Assembly (NCBI GenBank): GCA_024811115.1
Contig: JAKOGH010000645.1
Coordinates: forward strand, 496,001-560,000
Source: Terana coerulea
Lineage: Eukaryota > Basidiomycota > Agaricomycetes > Polyporales > Phanerochaetaceae
Length of the DNA stretch: 64,000 bases
Direction of reading: 5' to 3'
Translations under genes and position numbers: made by a program
Part shown: one piece after another, positions 35,701 to 46,777 of the stretch
Position numbering within the stretch: the stretch's first letter is position 1
Layout of the letters: every line of letters starts with the position of its first letter
Notes under the pieces: model-generated
The model's database searches: none
What the model was told of the DNA's origin: nothing
The model's input: only the letters and a program-made list of their open reading frames with translations

Positions 35701-36020
35701 CCCCAGCGCAGCGAGACATAACCCAAGATCGACTACAGAGAAAACCGGACTGACACCCGAACCCCCCAGATCCCCCGACGACAGTATAGATGGTATGGTA
35801 GATGATGGGTAAAATGGTCCATGGCAAGCTCCTTGTGTTCGTGTATTACAAGACAACCTGTCGTGTACTAGGATAGCATTAGGCGGTGACTGAAAGCAAG
35901 TACGAGTTTTGGACAAATGCGGTAACGTTAACATGCGGGGCGTTCGTGTGTGTGTGCGTGCGTGTCGTTGCCATGAAATTTTGGGAGTGCCGGCGAGGCC
36001 AGACGGGAGCGCGCGCGGCC
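32783..36020. other. Gene-poor region
   Basis: About 3.2 kb between the convergent F-box-like and YTH genes. Many overlapping open frames occur on both strands between 33.8 and 35.6 kb because of GC-rich composition, but none shows family signal or consistent splicing. A possible membrane-protein relic lies at 33.24-33.63 kb. Confidence 0.45.
33239..33628 (-). pseudogene. Possible relic of a DUF6534-like membrane protein
   Basis: The frame contains a hydrophobic stretch (LRLLVISNTMYLLSLLIYST, continuing into LWLVCAGATCLAV) and, after about 25 residues, LPTAALCACVLNAK. The spacing recalls the C-terminal part of the DUF6534 family, in which a transmembrane helix is followed by a segment ending LLATLNAR. 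No upstream exons with the other helices could be assembled. Weakly supported. Confidence 0.25.
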
Positions 36021-39000
36021 TCAGCGCTGCGTGGCCGGCGCGTTCTCCGGCGGGACCGACTTCGTGTTCGGGCGCGGCGGCACCTCCTGCGTGTCCGGCT
36101 TGTCCCACTCCTCGAGCAGCGCCTGGCCGACCGCGGGCTCGAGCTCGGTCCCGTCGCGCGAGACCTTGACCTCCCGGTCGTGGTTCCACGGGTTGCGCAG
36201 GTGGCGCGTGCGGTAGAACGGTAGGCGGTCCGTCCGGATCCACTCGACCTGGAAGGACTCGCCCCACACGGGACCCTCATCCGCCCGCCCATCCGGCGGC
36301 GCGGGCCTGCTGGGGAACTTCACGTCCGCGTCGGCGGCCGCCACGGCGACGGCGGAGGGCGACGGGCCAGTGGCTACAGGCGGCGACCGCGAGTGCTCGT
36401 CCTCTTCCTTGACCGCAGGAAGAGACCGGCTGCCGCCCAGCGCGTCCCAATGCTTCACGCCATGGTCGTCCATCACAGGGTCTGAAGCTGACCGTTCCTT
36501 TGCAGCGCGTATAGGCGCCATCGGGTCCAGCTCGAAGTCGTCAGCCTCTGACTGGGACTGACTGAGGAGGGCCGGCGCTGCCTTGGCGATAACCTCGTCA
36601 AAGCTGTAGTCGCCGTGGTGCGGCACGCCTGCGGAAAGTTTACTCAGCGGAGGGTGTTGGCTATGCATAACCGCGGGCGCCGTACGCAATTCGCGCTCCT
36701 CGACGAGGAGTGGTGATGCTGCTGCTGCTGGTAGAGGCGCTGCAGGTCCCTCAGAGTCTAGTGGCAGCGGAGACTCCTCGTACCGAGGCCCCTCGCTTGG
36801 CGAAAAGTATTGGACAGGGCGTGAGATGTGCGGGCTGACACTTCCCCTAGTCGACGTCGACGCACGACGTACGAGTGGCGACTCGGCGCTCGACCGTGAG
36901 GCCCATGACACTCTGTGCTCGCCCCGATGCTCCCCATGAAGATGCAGAACGGGCCCAGACATCCTGTGTGGGCAGTAAGCATCGGGGTATATACAGGTAC
37001 ATGCAATCGCTAACCTCGCATAGCCATAGAACTCGCCGCTCTTGTTCACTCCAAAGATGAGGTAAACCTCCTTGCTCGTCCGATACGCCTGATCGAGGAT
37101 GCCCTCGTTATGGCGCTGAGTCGCCCAAAGACCCTTCTCCACACTGAGGTCCAAGTCGAACTGCGGCGATGCATCGTCAGCAAACCGGCATAGAGTACTT
37201 CCAAAAAAATACCACAGCACGGCGAGCAGGGTGGCCGACCCGCAAGCGCCGGGTCAACATTCCGGCTCAGCGTGCAGGCTCAGCGCCCGCCGTGCGGCAG
37301 CGCGGGCACACCACTTGCCCCCAACTCTCTGCATCGCACTACTCACCTGCGTCAGGGACTTGAGAATGAAGTACCGCTTGGGAAAGTACTGCGACAGCAT
37401 GCTCGAGCTCGTCGACGCGTACGAGCCCGAGCTGCTCGAGTGCGGCGCAGGCTTGCGGGACCGGCGCCCGTGCGCGCCCTCCTCGTCGCTCGAGAGCGAG
37501 ATCCCGCCGAGGATGTGCGCCGCGTCTGCAGATGGGCTGGGCGGCTCCGCGGCGGACAGCTCCGAGGAGCTCGCGTCCGGGCTCGTCGCCGCGCGCGCCC
37601 GCACCTGCCGCGCCTTCTGGTCCTTGACGTATCGCACGTGGATGCCTGCGCCGCGCTGCCCGCCGACGCCCGCCTTCAGGTCGTCCTCACGTCCGCGCCG
37701 CCGGCATACCAGACGCGGGCACCGCGGGTCGGTTAGGCGCAGCTGCCGGCCGTTGAAGTGCCCAATCGCCGCCAACAGGTGCCCCTCGCTGTCGAAGTTC
37801 ACGAACGCGCAGTTACTGCGAGAGATCAGGTGGATGGAGGACACGCCGCCAGAGATAGACTCGAGGGAGACGACGTCGCTAATGCCAGAGCGGGAGGAGT
37901 TGGAGGAGAGGGGCGAGGGAGTGTGATTGAAGAATCGCCAGAGTTCGTCGTGGGTCGCATCCGAAGGTACGTTCCCGACCCACATCACCCACTCTGACCG
38001 TTGCGCCGGCGGTGTGGGATGGTACTCCCTGCGAAGAGGTATTCGACCCGTGCGACTCGTTGTCGCGGGCGATGACAACGGCTCCGAGCGCGGTACCTCA
38101 GAACCCGAAGCAGAATCCCGCTCTGAGGATGAAAGCGGTGGGTCAGGCCCTGGGGGTCGTTGCGACTGTGCTGGCGACGGCGCAGTTACCGCGAATGGCG
38201 AATGAAGTGCCTGATGCCGCGGTGACACTGTGTACATAGTAGAGGTCATCCCAGGTGCAGCCGAGTGCTGTGAACTGCCAAACGGCTCTACGTCGCGGCC
38301 CTGCATGGGGGTGTACATGGAGGCGAGCGTGGGGTATGGGTTCTCGTACGCGTGGTAGTGTGGCGAGGGTGCTGGTCGAGTGCCCGGAGGTAGGTACCAC
38401 CACGTACCTTGTGATTCCTGCTCCGGAGGCGGTCTGTACTGTTGGCCGTACGAGGCGTACTGACTTTGGTAGAGTGTGTTGCCCGAGTGTGCGTAGGAGT
38501 GTGGGGGATAGCCGTACGGGGACGTGGGGAAGCGCGCAGGGTAGGAGGGGCTGTTGTAGGAGGGGCTGAGCGACTGGGGGAGCCTTGGCTGGCCAAAGGA
38601 TTGTGGGAGGAAGGAGCGGAGTAGAGTCCGGGCGTGTTTGCAGGGCTGCTCGCATAGAGCTGGCCTGTCGAAGCCGACGCCTCTGGGGAATGGCCAGGGA
38701 AGGGATAGACAGAAGTGTGCGCCTGCATCATCGGGACGAGCGTGCTTTGAGAATAGCCCATGAGCGGATTTTGCTGTTGCAGTCCCGAGTCCGCGGCGAG
38801 AAGACTCGGGTGGCTGGGATAGGCGTACATGGGGGCAGATTGTTGCCCGACCATGGTGACTGGCGGCGGCGGAGGGGACACCGTGTATGGTCCACTTCCG
38901 TAGGGGCTGCGCTGGGAGTAGGGGGGAAGAGGCAGGCGGGTACTGGCCATGGTAGCTTGGCTGCGTAATCGGTGACTCCAGAGGAGGCGCAAAGTGACCA

Positions 39001-40001
39001 ATAGATGTTTGGGACGCGTGACCAGGTGGCTGGCGTGTAGATGACCCGCCTCTGCGCGACGCGTTGGGGCGACCACGGGAGGAGCCCGGGCTCTTGCCCG
39101 TGTCGGAGGCGTACGGCCTGCGCTCGGACATGTTCAGCTGGAGGAGGTCGGGGGCATCCCCTGTGGAAGACTCTTGTGCGGAGGCACCAGCACGGCCAGG
39201 GGAGTGACGGAGAGCTAGAGGATCGAAAAATTCGGGAACGTTCTGGGCGTCGTTGAAGAGGGCGTTACGTGAGTGAGCAGCGGGGGCAAAAAGATTATGC
39301 ACTAAAATATGGGGAAAGCGTGAGCGAAACGAGGACAAGGTGCGGAGGACGCGAGTCAGCGAGGCCAGTACGTGTGCAGGGGAGACAGGAGAATAATTAC
39401 AAGAGCGTGATTAGGACTGTCGGAGCAGCGTCAGGATTTTGTAACGTCTAACAGACACGTGCGGAAATGGGCATGATATGAAAGAGTGATGCCGGCAAGC
39501 TGCTCGCGGACCTGACTGAGGCAACACAGGCGGCAGCGTTCCGCACAGAGAAAAAGGAATGTAAAGAAGAACGGCGCGGCAAGAGCAGACGGTGGAACAA
39601 ATCGGTTCACATGAGAACACAACGATCTCGTTCAAACTCCGAGCCGCCCGCAAAGCCAGGGCCCAGGCACGATTTCGATCGCAGCCTGAATCGAACTCGC
39701 GGAAGTCGAGGGAGCGCAGCGCGTGTTCCCGAAATGGAAGGATTGCCCACGTGGGCGCGCACCGAGGCCAACCGAGGAGTCCGAGAGGGAGGAGAGATGG
39801 CGAGTAACGAGAGACGACGGGGCACGCTCACCTCCTTGCAATGATCCTTCGCCTCCTGGCAGCAGCGACCGGCTGTCGCTATCGTAAATCACAGGGGTCG
39901 CCTCCTCCGACCCCCACGTTATCAGGCCGCGGCGTCGCGGCTCCAAGCTCTCGCGCAGGTGTCTTCGGTGTGGTCGATAGAGACCTAAAATTGGCCCTCA
40001 T
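36021..40001 (-). CDS. RRM and YTH domain RNA-binding protein (probable m6A reader)
   Basis: Start MRANFRSLSTTPKTPAREL (ATG 39999-40001); exon 1 joins by a GT-AG intron (about 39299-39835) to VHNLFAPAAHSRNALF. A long Pro/Tyr/Ser/Gln-rich disordered region follows, then an RRM (WVGNVPSDATHDELWRFF, RSNCAFVNFDSEGHLLAAI). The YTH domain begins PKRYFILKSLTQ, continues DLDLSVEKGLWATQRHNE and GVNKSGEFYGYARM, and resumes after about 220 residues at ESFQVEWIRTDRLPFYRT and HLRNPWNHDREVKVSRDG; the stop is 36021-36023. The first cage tryptophan (GLWATQ) is visible. Three one-base frame breaks (G4 39894-39897, G6 38921-38926, A3 38595-38597 on the + strand) fall at homopolymers, and the last two compensate each other. 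RNA binding is firm; m6A selectivity is inferred from the family. Confidence 0.92.
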
Positions 40002-41662
40002 CTTGTCTTCGTGAGGCAGCGGTGTCACTGCGGACGACGGACTTTGTTGGGCAGCGGTGTCGGCGGCAGGCAGAGGGTGGCCGGCGTCCACCATGCAGAG
40101 GGTGTATCCGAGGGCAGTGCAGATAGGTCGTTAGCTGCGACTCGGCGTGGTAGGAGGATGTGGCATGAGGCAGGATCGGCGGCAAGGGGCAGAATTATTA
40201 TATGGCCTGTGCAGGGACCGATGGGAGGCCTCCCAGGCGTTGGTACGCAGGTTGTGAGACAGCGCACCAATCCGGGGGAACGTGGCATAGTGGAGCAGAG
40301 AGGATTCAGGGAGGTGGAGAGTGTTGCGGGGTAGCCGAGACGACGCTGGGTCGCCGCCTCAGATCGGCACCATTGAACACACTGTGGAGTGACTGTGCAG
40401 CCCCCTCCCCTGCGCCTTCGACCACCAGCCTCAGAAAAGGGGTCGCCCATGTCAACGGCGCTCGCGGCCATCTCAGCGAGCGGGGGCGCGAGCGGCGGGT
40501 GACGACATGACCGTAGTGGGTCCATGTCCCATTTTGTCCACTACCACTCGCATGTCGCTGACGTCACCGCCTTCGGTCTCTTCGCCTCTTCATGTTCTCG
40601 TCCCTCACAGGCCCATCACAGCTAAACGCATCCCTGCATGCGGCGCACATAGCCTCTTCATTTCTCAAGCACCCCCGCCGCTGTCAGCCTGCCCGCAGAG
40701 CCCACACACCACACCACGTCCCATGCAACCCAAACTGGCATATATAATAGAGTTTAAGTCCAACAGAGTTACACAGCGTAGTACCAGAGGCTCCTCGAAT
40801 GATCGCCGGCAATTATCGTCCACGGCTCCACAACGTCTCGTCGCAAAGCGCGCGGGGAGAGGACAGGAGCATTCTCGTGCCACGTGCCTGTGCCTAAATC
40901 CGTCTGACGTCATTTATGCACTCGCTCCTGCTCCGCCACAGCGTTCGCTGCAGGAAGAGCGTGCACTTCTCAAGTCATGAATTGATAGCATTCTCACCCT
41001 AGGAGCAGAACAGTCACCCTCGATATGCACAGCTCGCGAGCATGATCAGCAGATATTTGATTTTGTTATGTAAGTAATCCATTGCAGCTGCAATGTCCGG
41101 AAAGCCCGGACGGTGATCGCAGACACCGCCTACAAAAACATGCCTACTCCAAAACCGTCCATTCCGCTACGACCCTATGCAGAACCTAAGTCGGGGGTCG
41201 GGGGAAGTGTCCTACAAGCGCCGTTGTTCCGCAGAGTTTAGCCACGACAGCACTGCCGTAGAACGGCGGTTGAAAATATTACAAGTACCGTACTAAATTG
41301 GTGCTTGAAGCGAGGGATAGGGCGAGATGCAGCAGAGCCGGGCGACGGGGCCATGCACTTGCATGTCGTACGACGACGGGCTTGACGGAGGATCCACGGA
41401 TGTTGCTGAGCTTTCGTCCGTCCACACACGGGCTATGTCGGTTTGCCGCAAGTGCCGCGCGATTCTCCCTGGCGCAATGTGAGCAAATCCAGACACAATT
41501 GTCCTGCCCGACAGTCGCAACACCAAGACGACAATCTAGACATACGGAGACTGTTCGGCGGTGGGAAGGCTTAGTGGATATAGTCTATACGCACGCCGTG
41601 CGACCTGCGCGATTGGTGTGCGACCCGAACGGCAGCCGCGCCCGCCCAAAGCCGTGACACCG
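40002..41662. other. Intergenic region upstream of the YTH gene
   Basis: 1.66 kb between the YTH start and the BTB stop, both on the minus strand. It should contain the YTH promoter and 5' UTR. No other gene, RNA or repeat recognised; the long open frames at 40.0-40.5 kb are GC-driven and unsupported. Confidence 0.45.
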
Positions 41663-43043
41663 CTACGCCGCGCTCGCACCCGTCAAGTCCACGAAATGCG
41701 CCGCGAGCTCGTCCTCGACCGTCCGGCAGAGGTCCGCCACGCTCTGCAGCGCCACGAGCCGGCATGCGGGCACGAGCATGTATAGGTCGGGGATCTCCAC
41801 GAGCTGCTCGTCCACGTCGTGCAGTCGGCCAAGCACGTCTGCGCGGGACCGGGAGTCGCCGGGGTCCCCATGCGCAGTGTCTAGCCAGGTATTCGTCCAA
41901 ACAGGCATGCAACTCGTCGCGTGCAAGGGCATCGTGCAGCCCTCAGAAAGTGCAAGCTTGGGCGGTTTCGATGTAATCTCCTCCCACCGACGGACGAGCG
42001 AGTAGAAGCCACTGAGGAGGCATGATTTGCGGGAGACCGAGGGCGCGACGGGTGCACCAGTGCTGTCGTCCAGGAACACTTTGGTCTTGCTGTTGAGCTG
42101 GTCGTCGCATGTCACGAGCGCCTCGTAGTAGCTGATGCCTCTGAGCCTCGCGAGCCCGTGTCGGTCCGCCACTGTTATTGCGAAGAAGGGATCCGTGTGC
42201 CCTGCCGTGAGAAGTTCTACCCATTTCTCCACGGCGTGGTCGCATAACGCCTGGTGTCCGCAGAGCAGGGCAACCTCGATGATGCGGCTGAGAACGGACC
42301 CGTTGCGCCAGGCGGACACGGAAGGCTGTTTTATGTCTCGATCGGCTCTCCAAGGCTCGAGTGGGCATTCGGTGAGGTTACAGAGAGCTAAGAGAGCCCA
42401 GGAGGTAGTCGAGACAAAGTGGTACTTGTTGGTCATCTGCGCGACCGTCAAGAGATAGCCTATGTGCGCAGGATCTGTCCTATAGTCTTGAAAGTTCGAC
42501 AGGCCTGCGTGCAGATGAGTATAGTACGATTGCGAGGTGACCTCATGGGGCTTCGTGAATTCGGCACATGGAAACACTCACAAGGCATAAAGAATGGATA
42601 GCAATGCTACAAAGCTGTCCACGTTCTCGCCGTGGAGCACAACTGGATTTGCGTCCGAGGACCCTTCATGGGACGAGTGGAGAGAATCTGCGCATTCAGG
42701 CATGCTAAACATGTTTTGGAAGGCAGAAGAGTCTCTGCACAGTAGAAATTTGTGAACCTATCCAAACAGCAGATTGATCTTGAACATGGAGCAGGACAAA
42801 ACTGTATGCAGCCGGACGCACTTTGAACAACACATCTTCTACCCTAATAACACAATCCCCATCTGCCTTGTAGAACTTCTCATGCCTCGCTAATGTTCCA
42901 CCTTCGATCTCCCTGCGCGAGCCATCGACAGCCTCACTACCAGAAATCCTTCCCGAGCTCGCCACCTCTCCCTGCTCCTCGACCCTCTGCCGTTTCCTCG
43001 AAGACGCCGATCCTTCAGCGACGTCGTACGCGTTACCGGACAT
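41663..43043 (-). CDS. BTB/POZ domain protein
   Basis: Member of the expanded basidiomycete BTB family. Start MSGNAYDVAEG (ATG 43041-43043), basic SRKRQRV, then the family opening RHEKFYKADGDCVIRVEDVLFK. A 64 nt intron (42758-42821) joins to VHKFLLCRDSSAFQNMFSMP, and exon 2 continues with NPVVLHGENVDSFVALLSIL. The third exon carries the all-helical C-terminal part (GYLLTVAQMTNKYHFVSTTS, RLRGISYYEALV) and ends at the stop 41663-41665. The border between exons 2 and 3 near 42550-42585 is unclear: a canonical 31 nt intron would be unusually short and puts the PHEV motif one base out of frame. Such BTB proteins are often proposed Cullin-3 adaptors; the substrate is unknown. Confidence 0.85.
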
Positions 43044-43318
43044 TAGGAGCGGCAGTGAGAGAGTCACACAGACCGGTATCCAACAGCGTGGACCACGATG
43101 GTGCTTTTGGGAGTTGGACAAAGGCAGGACGAAAGTGCAACAGACCTCTACGCGCGGCTCAATGCAGCGTCGGGAGATGCCGAAGAGCGCCTACGAAATT
43201 TCTTGGAGGCGGAACCGACTTGCATGAGTCCTGCAATAACACTAGTACTGATTACTTACAGGCTACAGCGGCGTGCCCCCTCTCTCTCTAACGGCACTTT
43301 CGCTTACACCTCTCCAAA
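43044..43318. promoter_or_regulatory. Compact divergent promoter of BTB and eIF3i genes
   Basis: Only 275 bp separate the two outward-facing start codons, so core promoters and 5' UTRs of both genes must share it. A pyrimidine-rich tract (43277-43316) precedes the eIF3i ATG. Confidence 0.7.
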
Positions 43319-44884
43319 ATGGTGGGTGCTCTCTCAAGAAATCTTAGTAGAAAGTGGTACTGACATTCTTGCGATGTAGAGGCCTATTCTCCTCCAAGGT
43401 AGATCACACCCTTCCGCGACTCGCTACGCACATGGCGCTGACGGCTCTGTGGACCAACGACAGGACACGAGCGTTCACTTACGCAGATCAAGTTCAACCG
43501 CGAAGGCGATCTACTTTTCTCCGCTTCAAAAGACCATATCATCAACGTCTGGTTCGCGCATAACGGAGAGCGTCTCGGTACATACGATGGACACAACGGA
43601 ACAGTGTGGACGGTCGATATCGACTGTACGTACCACATACTATCTCCTCCATTTAATGTCCTCTCAAATGAAGATCTTCCATACAACGCTGCGCCATCCC
43701 ACAACCGCTCTCCGCCACCCTCGAATCCACTGAACCTACGCACGCCTGCATCCACTCACACGAAACAACAGCCGAATCCCAATATCTGGTGTCTGGCTCC
43801 GCGGACAACACCATGCGCCTCTGGTCGATCTCAACCGGCAAGTGCCTGTACAAGTGGGAGTTCCCCACCGCCGTCAAGCGTGTCGCGTTCAGCGAGGAGG
43901 ACGACCAGGTAGTCTGCATAACCGAACAGCGCATGGGGCACCAGGGCGCGATCCGCGTCTTCCCAATCAACCGCGATGGCGATGGCACTAACCGTGAGTT
44001 CCCTCCCGCACTATCCACAGCCCTCTCTAACAAAAACACCTTCCTATCACGCTTGGGCTCGATGCATGGTGTGTAGAAAGCAAGGAGCCGACGTCGTTTC
44101 TTCAACCCGACGGGCAGCAAGGCCGTCGTTTGCGCGTTCGCGCATACGCCCGCGCTCATCCTCACGGGCCACGAGTCGGGCAAGGTCGCGCTCTTCGACG
44201 CGAAGACGGGCGAGGAGGTGCAGAGCAACGAGCGCGCGCACATGGACGCCGTCACGGACCTCCAGCTCGCGCCCGACCGGTCGTACTTCATCACGAGCAG
44301 CAAGGACAAGACCGCGCGGGTGCGTCCCGTTCTTCCTTTCTTCCCTGCGATGTGTCTGGTGGCGAGCAAGATTGACTGAGACGATGCATGCTACAGCTGC
44401 ATGACACGCGGACGTTGATGGTGCTCAAGACCTACACGACAGAGACACCGCTGAATAGCGCCTCCCTTGCGCCTCTGAAGCCTTATGTACGTGTCTTCAT
44501 CTGTATCATATCTGGTCGGTGGCTTAGAGTGCTCACGGTGTGCGACACACAGGTTCTCCTCGGCGGTGGTCAGGACGCCATGAGTGTCACAACGACCTCA
44601 CTGCGGCAGGGTAAATTTGAGACGCGCTTCTGGCACAAGATCTTCGAGGAGGAGATCGGGCGCGTGAAGGGCCACTTCGGGCCCATCAACACGTACGTCC
44701 TCGCCCACCTCCCCGCATACATCCCCATCTAGTCCACCACACTAACGGCACACACAGGATCGCGGTCTCGCCAAAAAGCGAGTGCTACGCGTCGGGCGGC
44801 GAGGACGGCTTCATCCGCGTGCACCACTTCGACGAGACCTACTTCCGCGCGAAGCCGTACGGCGACGTCGAGATCGAGGAGTGA
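43319..44884 (+). CDS. tif34: Translation initiation factor eIF3 subunit i
   Basis: WD40 beta-propeller subunit of eIF3. Eight exons fit: 43319-43321 (the ATG alone), 43380-43398, 43464-43625, 43772-43993, 44077-44319, 44397-44486, 44553-44692 and 44758-44884. The product opens [19 protein letters not shown] and shows [103 protein letters not shown] and [17 protein letters not shown]. The end is YGDVEIEE. In exon 5 the frame moves one base at the T run 44097-44099, between KEPTS and [11 protein letters not shown]; removing one T restores the family sequence. The start-codon-only first exon makes the gene easy to mis-annotate. Confidence 0.96.
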
Positions 44885-45052
44885 TCCTGACGATGACAAA
44901 GGCAGGGAAAATGTATCGGTTCGGGTTCTCTTTCTCATTTGCGATGCGTCCTTTGTATTTACACTGTAGTCCGTGCATCCCGCCGCTGTAGCGATTATAC
45001 ACTGCTGCTCGTTTACCATCCCTTCCGCTATCGTGCAGCTTCTGCTAGCCGT

Positions 45053-46283
45053 TTAGGGAGCGCAGGGTCCCTCGTCCGGTCCTTTTGCGCAGGCACAGCT
45101 CGCCGGGGCGAGCCCTGCGTCCGCCGCAGCCTGGCAAGCGTCTGTCGCCTTCGCCTTGGAACCTGCGCCAATAGCAGCACCAAACACTGAGCCGACAAGC
45201 CCGTTGAACCACTTCCCGACTCCCGCGGCCCCCTTCATCGCCATCCCCTGGAGCTGCGCAAACCACGAGCCTTTGCACACCGCAGCGCCGAAGAACTGCC
45301 TCTGCGCCCAGGCGGCGGCGGACCCTGGAGGTGGGCCGAGCATTACTCGTTGAGCAGTCTGTACCGACGCAGCGAAATGCGTACCTTTGACAGGGCCTTT
45401 GGAGCCGAAGCCGAGCAGCTTGAACAGGGGGCCGAGGAGTAGGTCTTCCGGGAGGAGCATCGCGATGCCGTAGGACAGCAACGCGTCGCGCAAGACAGGG
45501 TGCTGTTCGACGAGGTCGCCTGCAGCGTGGACCATCAGCAGCAGCATATATATGGGGCGCCGGCTGCAAAGGGTGCGTACCTATAAGCACGACAACGTTG
45601 ACGACGTGCGGCTGGAGGTTCTCGAACGCGCCGACCAATCCCTGTACGTGCGTCTCGGACAGCCCCCAGCCCCGCACGAGCTCGACTAGCCCCGCGCGCA
45701 CGCTCCCCACCACGGCCGACATCGAGCGACACGTCCTCGGGGGACTTGCCGTGCACTTGCGCGGCGTCGAACACGCGCGACTGGACGGCGGCGGCACTGG
45801 CGAAGAAGGCGTCGACGGTGTCCTTGAAGTGCACGATGGTGTCGTGGATGTGCAGGTCCTTGTCGACCTCCGCGAGCGCGCCCTCGATGGACGCGAGTAC
45901 GTCCCTTCCGACATCTGAGAGCTTATTTCGTTGTGCGAGCCTGAGGGTGGCGAGCTCCGTCGATGGTATCTCAGCCGGGCGGTGTAATGCCGCATAGGAA
46001 ATGAGCGGTGGAGGGCGTGTTATGCGCGGTGCGCTTACTTTTGTCTTTTACGGATATCCAGTCAGAATCAATGTTCGCAGACCATTCGGGTCTTGTGCGT
46101 CTTCAGCGATGTATACGCTTCGTAGTGTCTTTCTACTCACAAGTTCGGTACTGACCAAGTAGATGAGTATCTGCTGTCAACCGCGACCGCCTTCGCAAGA
46201 GCTTTATGGCGATTGTTGCCGCAACTGCCTAGGAGGACGACAGTGTATACGAGCGTCGTGAGGGTGTTCGTTAATACGAGCAT
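45053..46283 (-). CDS. ISG12-like (Ifi-6-16 type) secreted protein, copy A, possibly broken
   Basis: Start MLVLTNTLTTLVYTVVLLGS (ATG 46281-46283) gives a signal peptide. A helical middle part follows (HFKDTVDAFFASAAAVQSRV, FDAAQVHGKSPEDVSLDVG), then GLVELVRGWGLSETHVQGL and VVVLI. Introns separate this from HPVLRDALLSYGIAML and from the C-terminal glycine/alanine-rich block GSAAAWAQRQFFGAAVCKGS, WFAQLQGMAMKGAAGVGKWF. That block matches the Ifi-6-16/ISG12 pattern (GSxxAxLQxxxMxG). The end is CACAKGPDEGPCAP with stop 45053-45055. Compared with copy B, about 30 residues around the B segment VFENVLRELQAAF are missing and the two flanks lie in different frames. Copy A may therefore be non-functional or mis-sequenced. 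It lies 168 bp from the convergent eIF3i stop. Confidence 0.7.
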
Positions 46284-46660
46284 GGTGTGAGTGACTTGGT
46301 AGCTGTCGAAAACAGGAGGGCGAAAGAGTCAGGGACACATTCGACAGGGCCCGTAGCTAAATCTGAATGATATAAGTACTCAAACCCTCCCGAACATATG
46401 ACGATATGAGTCCCAAGATGATTTGAGTTCAGGTGCAGCTGACAGCCACCCAGCTTTGGCTGGGATCGACTGTCAACGAAGTCTGCAGAAGACGCTCACC
46501 ATCAAAACTGCGTCGATGGCGCATCCAGACAGTCGACTAGTCATGATTGCTGGACATAAGTATGCGTGCCCGGTGGATATATGCGTGCCCATGTAATACA
46601 TACAATTTTCGAGGTACCTGGCCGCCCTAGCATAGGATATACGCCTCATGAATGCACACT

Positions 46661-46777
46661 TCATGATTCATAATTAGGCAGAACAAGTCTCGGTACCCAG
46701 CGGCGGTACCTAGCAGCGGAGCATCTCCACAAGTGTTGCAGACACAACACTCGGACTCTCTCCGCCTTATTGGGCAG
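46661..46777 (-). pseudogene. Fossil 3' fragment of ISG12-like copy C
   Basis: The 117 bp closely match the last exon end and 3' flank of copy C (48618-48723), including the CTTATTGGGCA end and the AAGTGTTGCAGACACAACAC block. It has no start or upstream exons and lies between copies A and B. It is the duplicated end of copy C left at the junction of the two tandem units. Confidence 0.85.

Larger units (their letters stand above)
44901..46777. repeat. Tandem segmental duplication, unit 1
   Basis: The unit runs from the eIF3i 3' UTR through ISG12-like copy A to a fragment of the last exon of ISG12-like copy C. It matches 46778-48723 in order: ACACTGTAGTCCGTGCATCC occurs at about 44961 and 46836, and the CACAAGTTCGGTACTGACC block at about 46138 and 48117. 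CTTCATGATTCAT occurs at about 46660 and 48618. By eye identity is high, with small indels. Confidence 0.85.
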
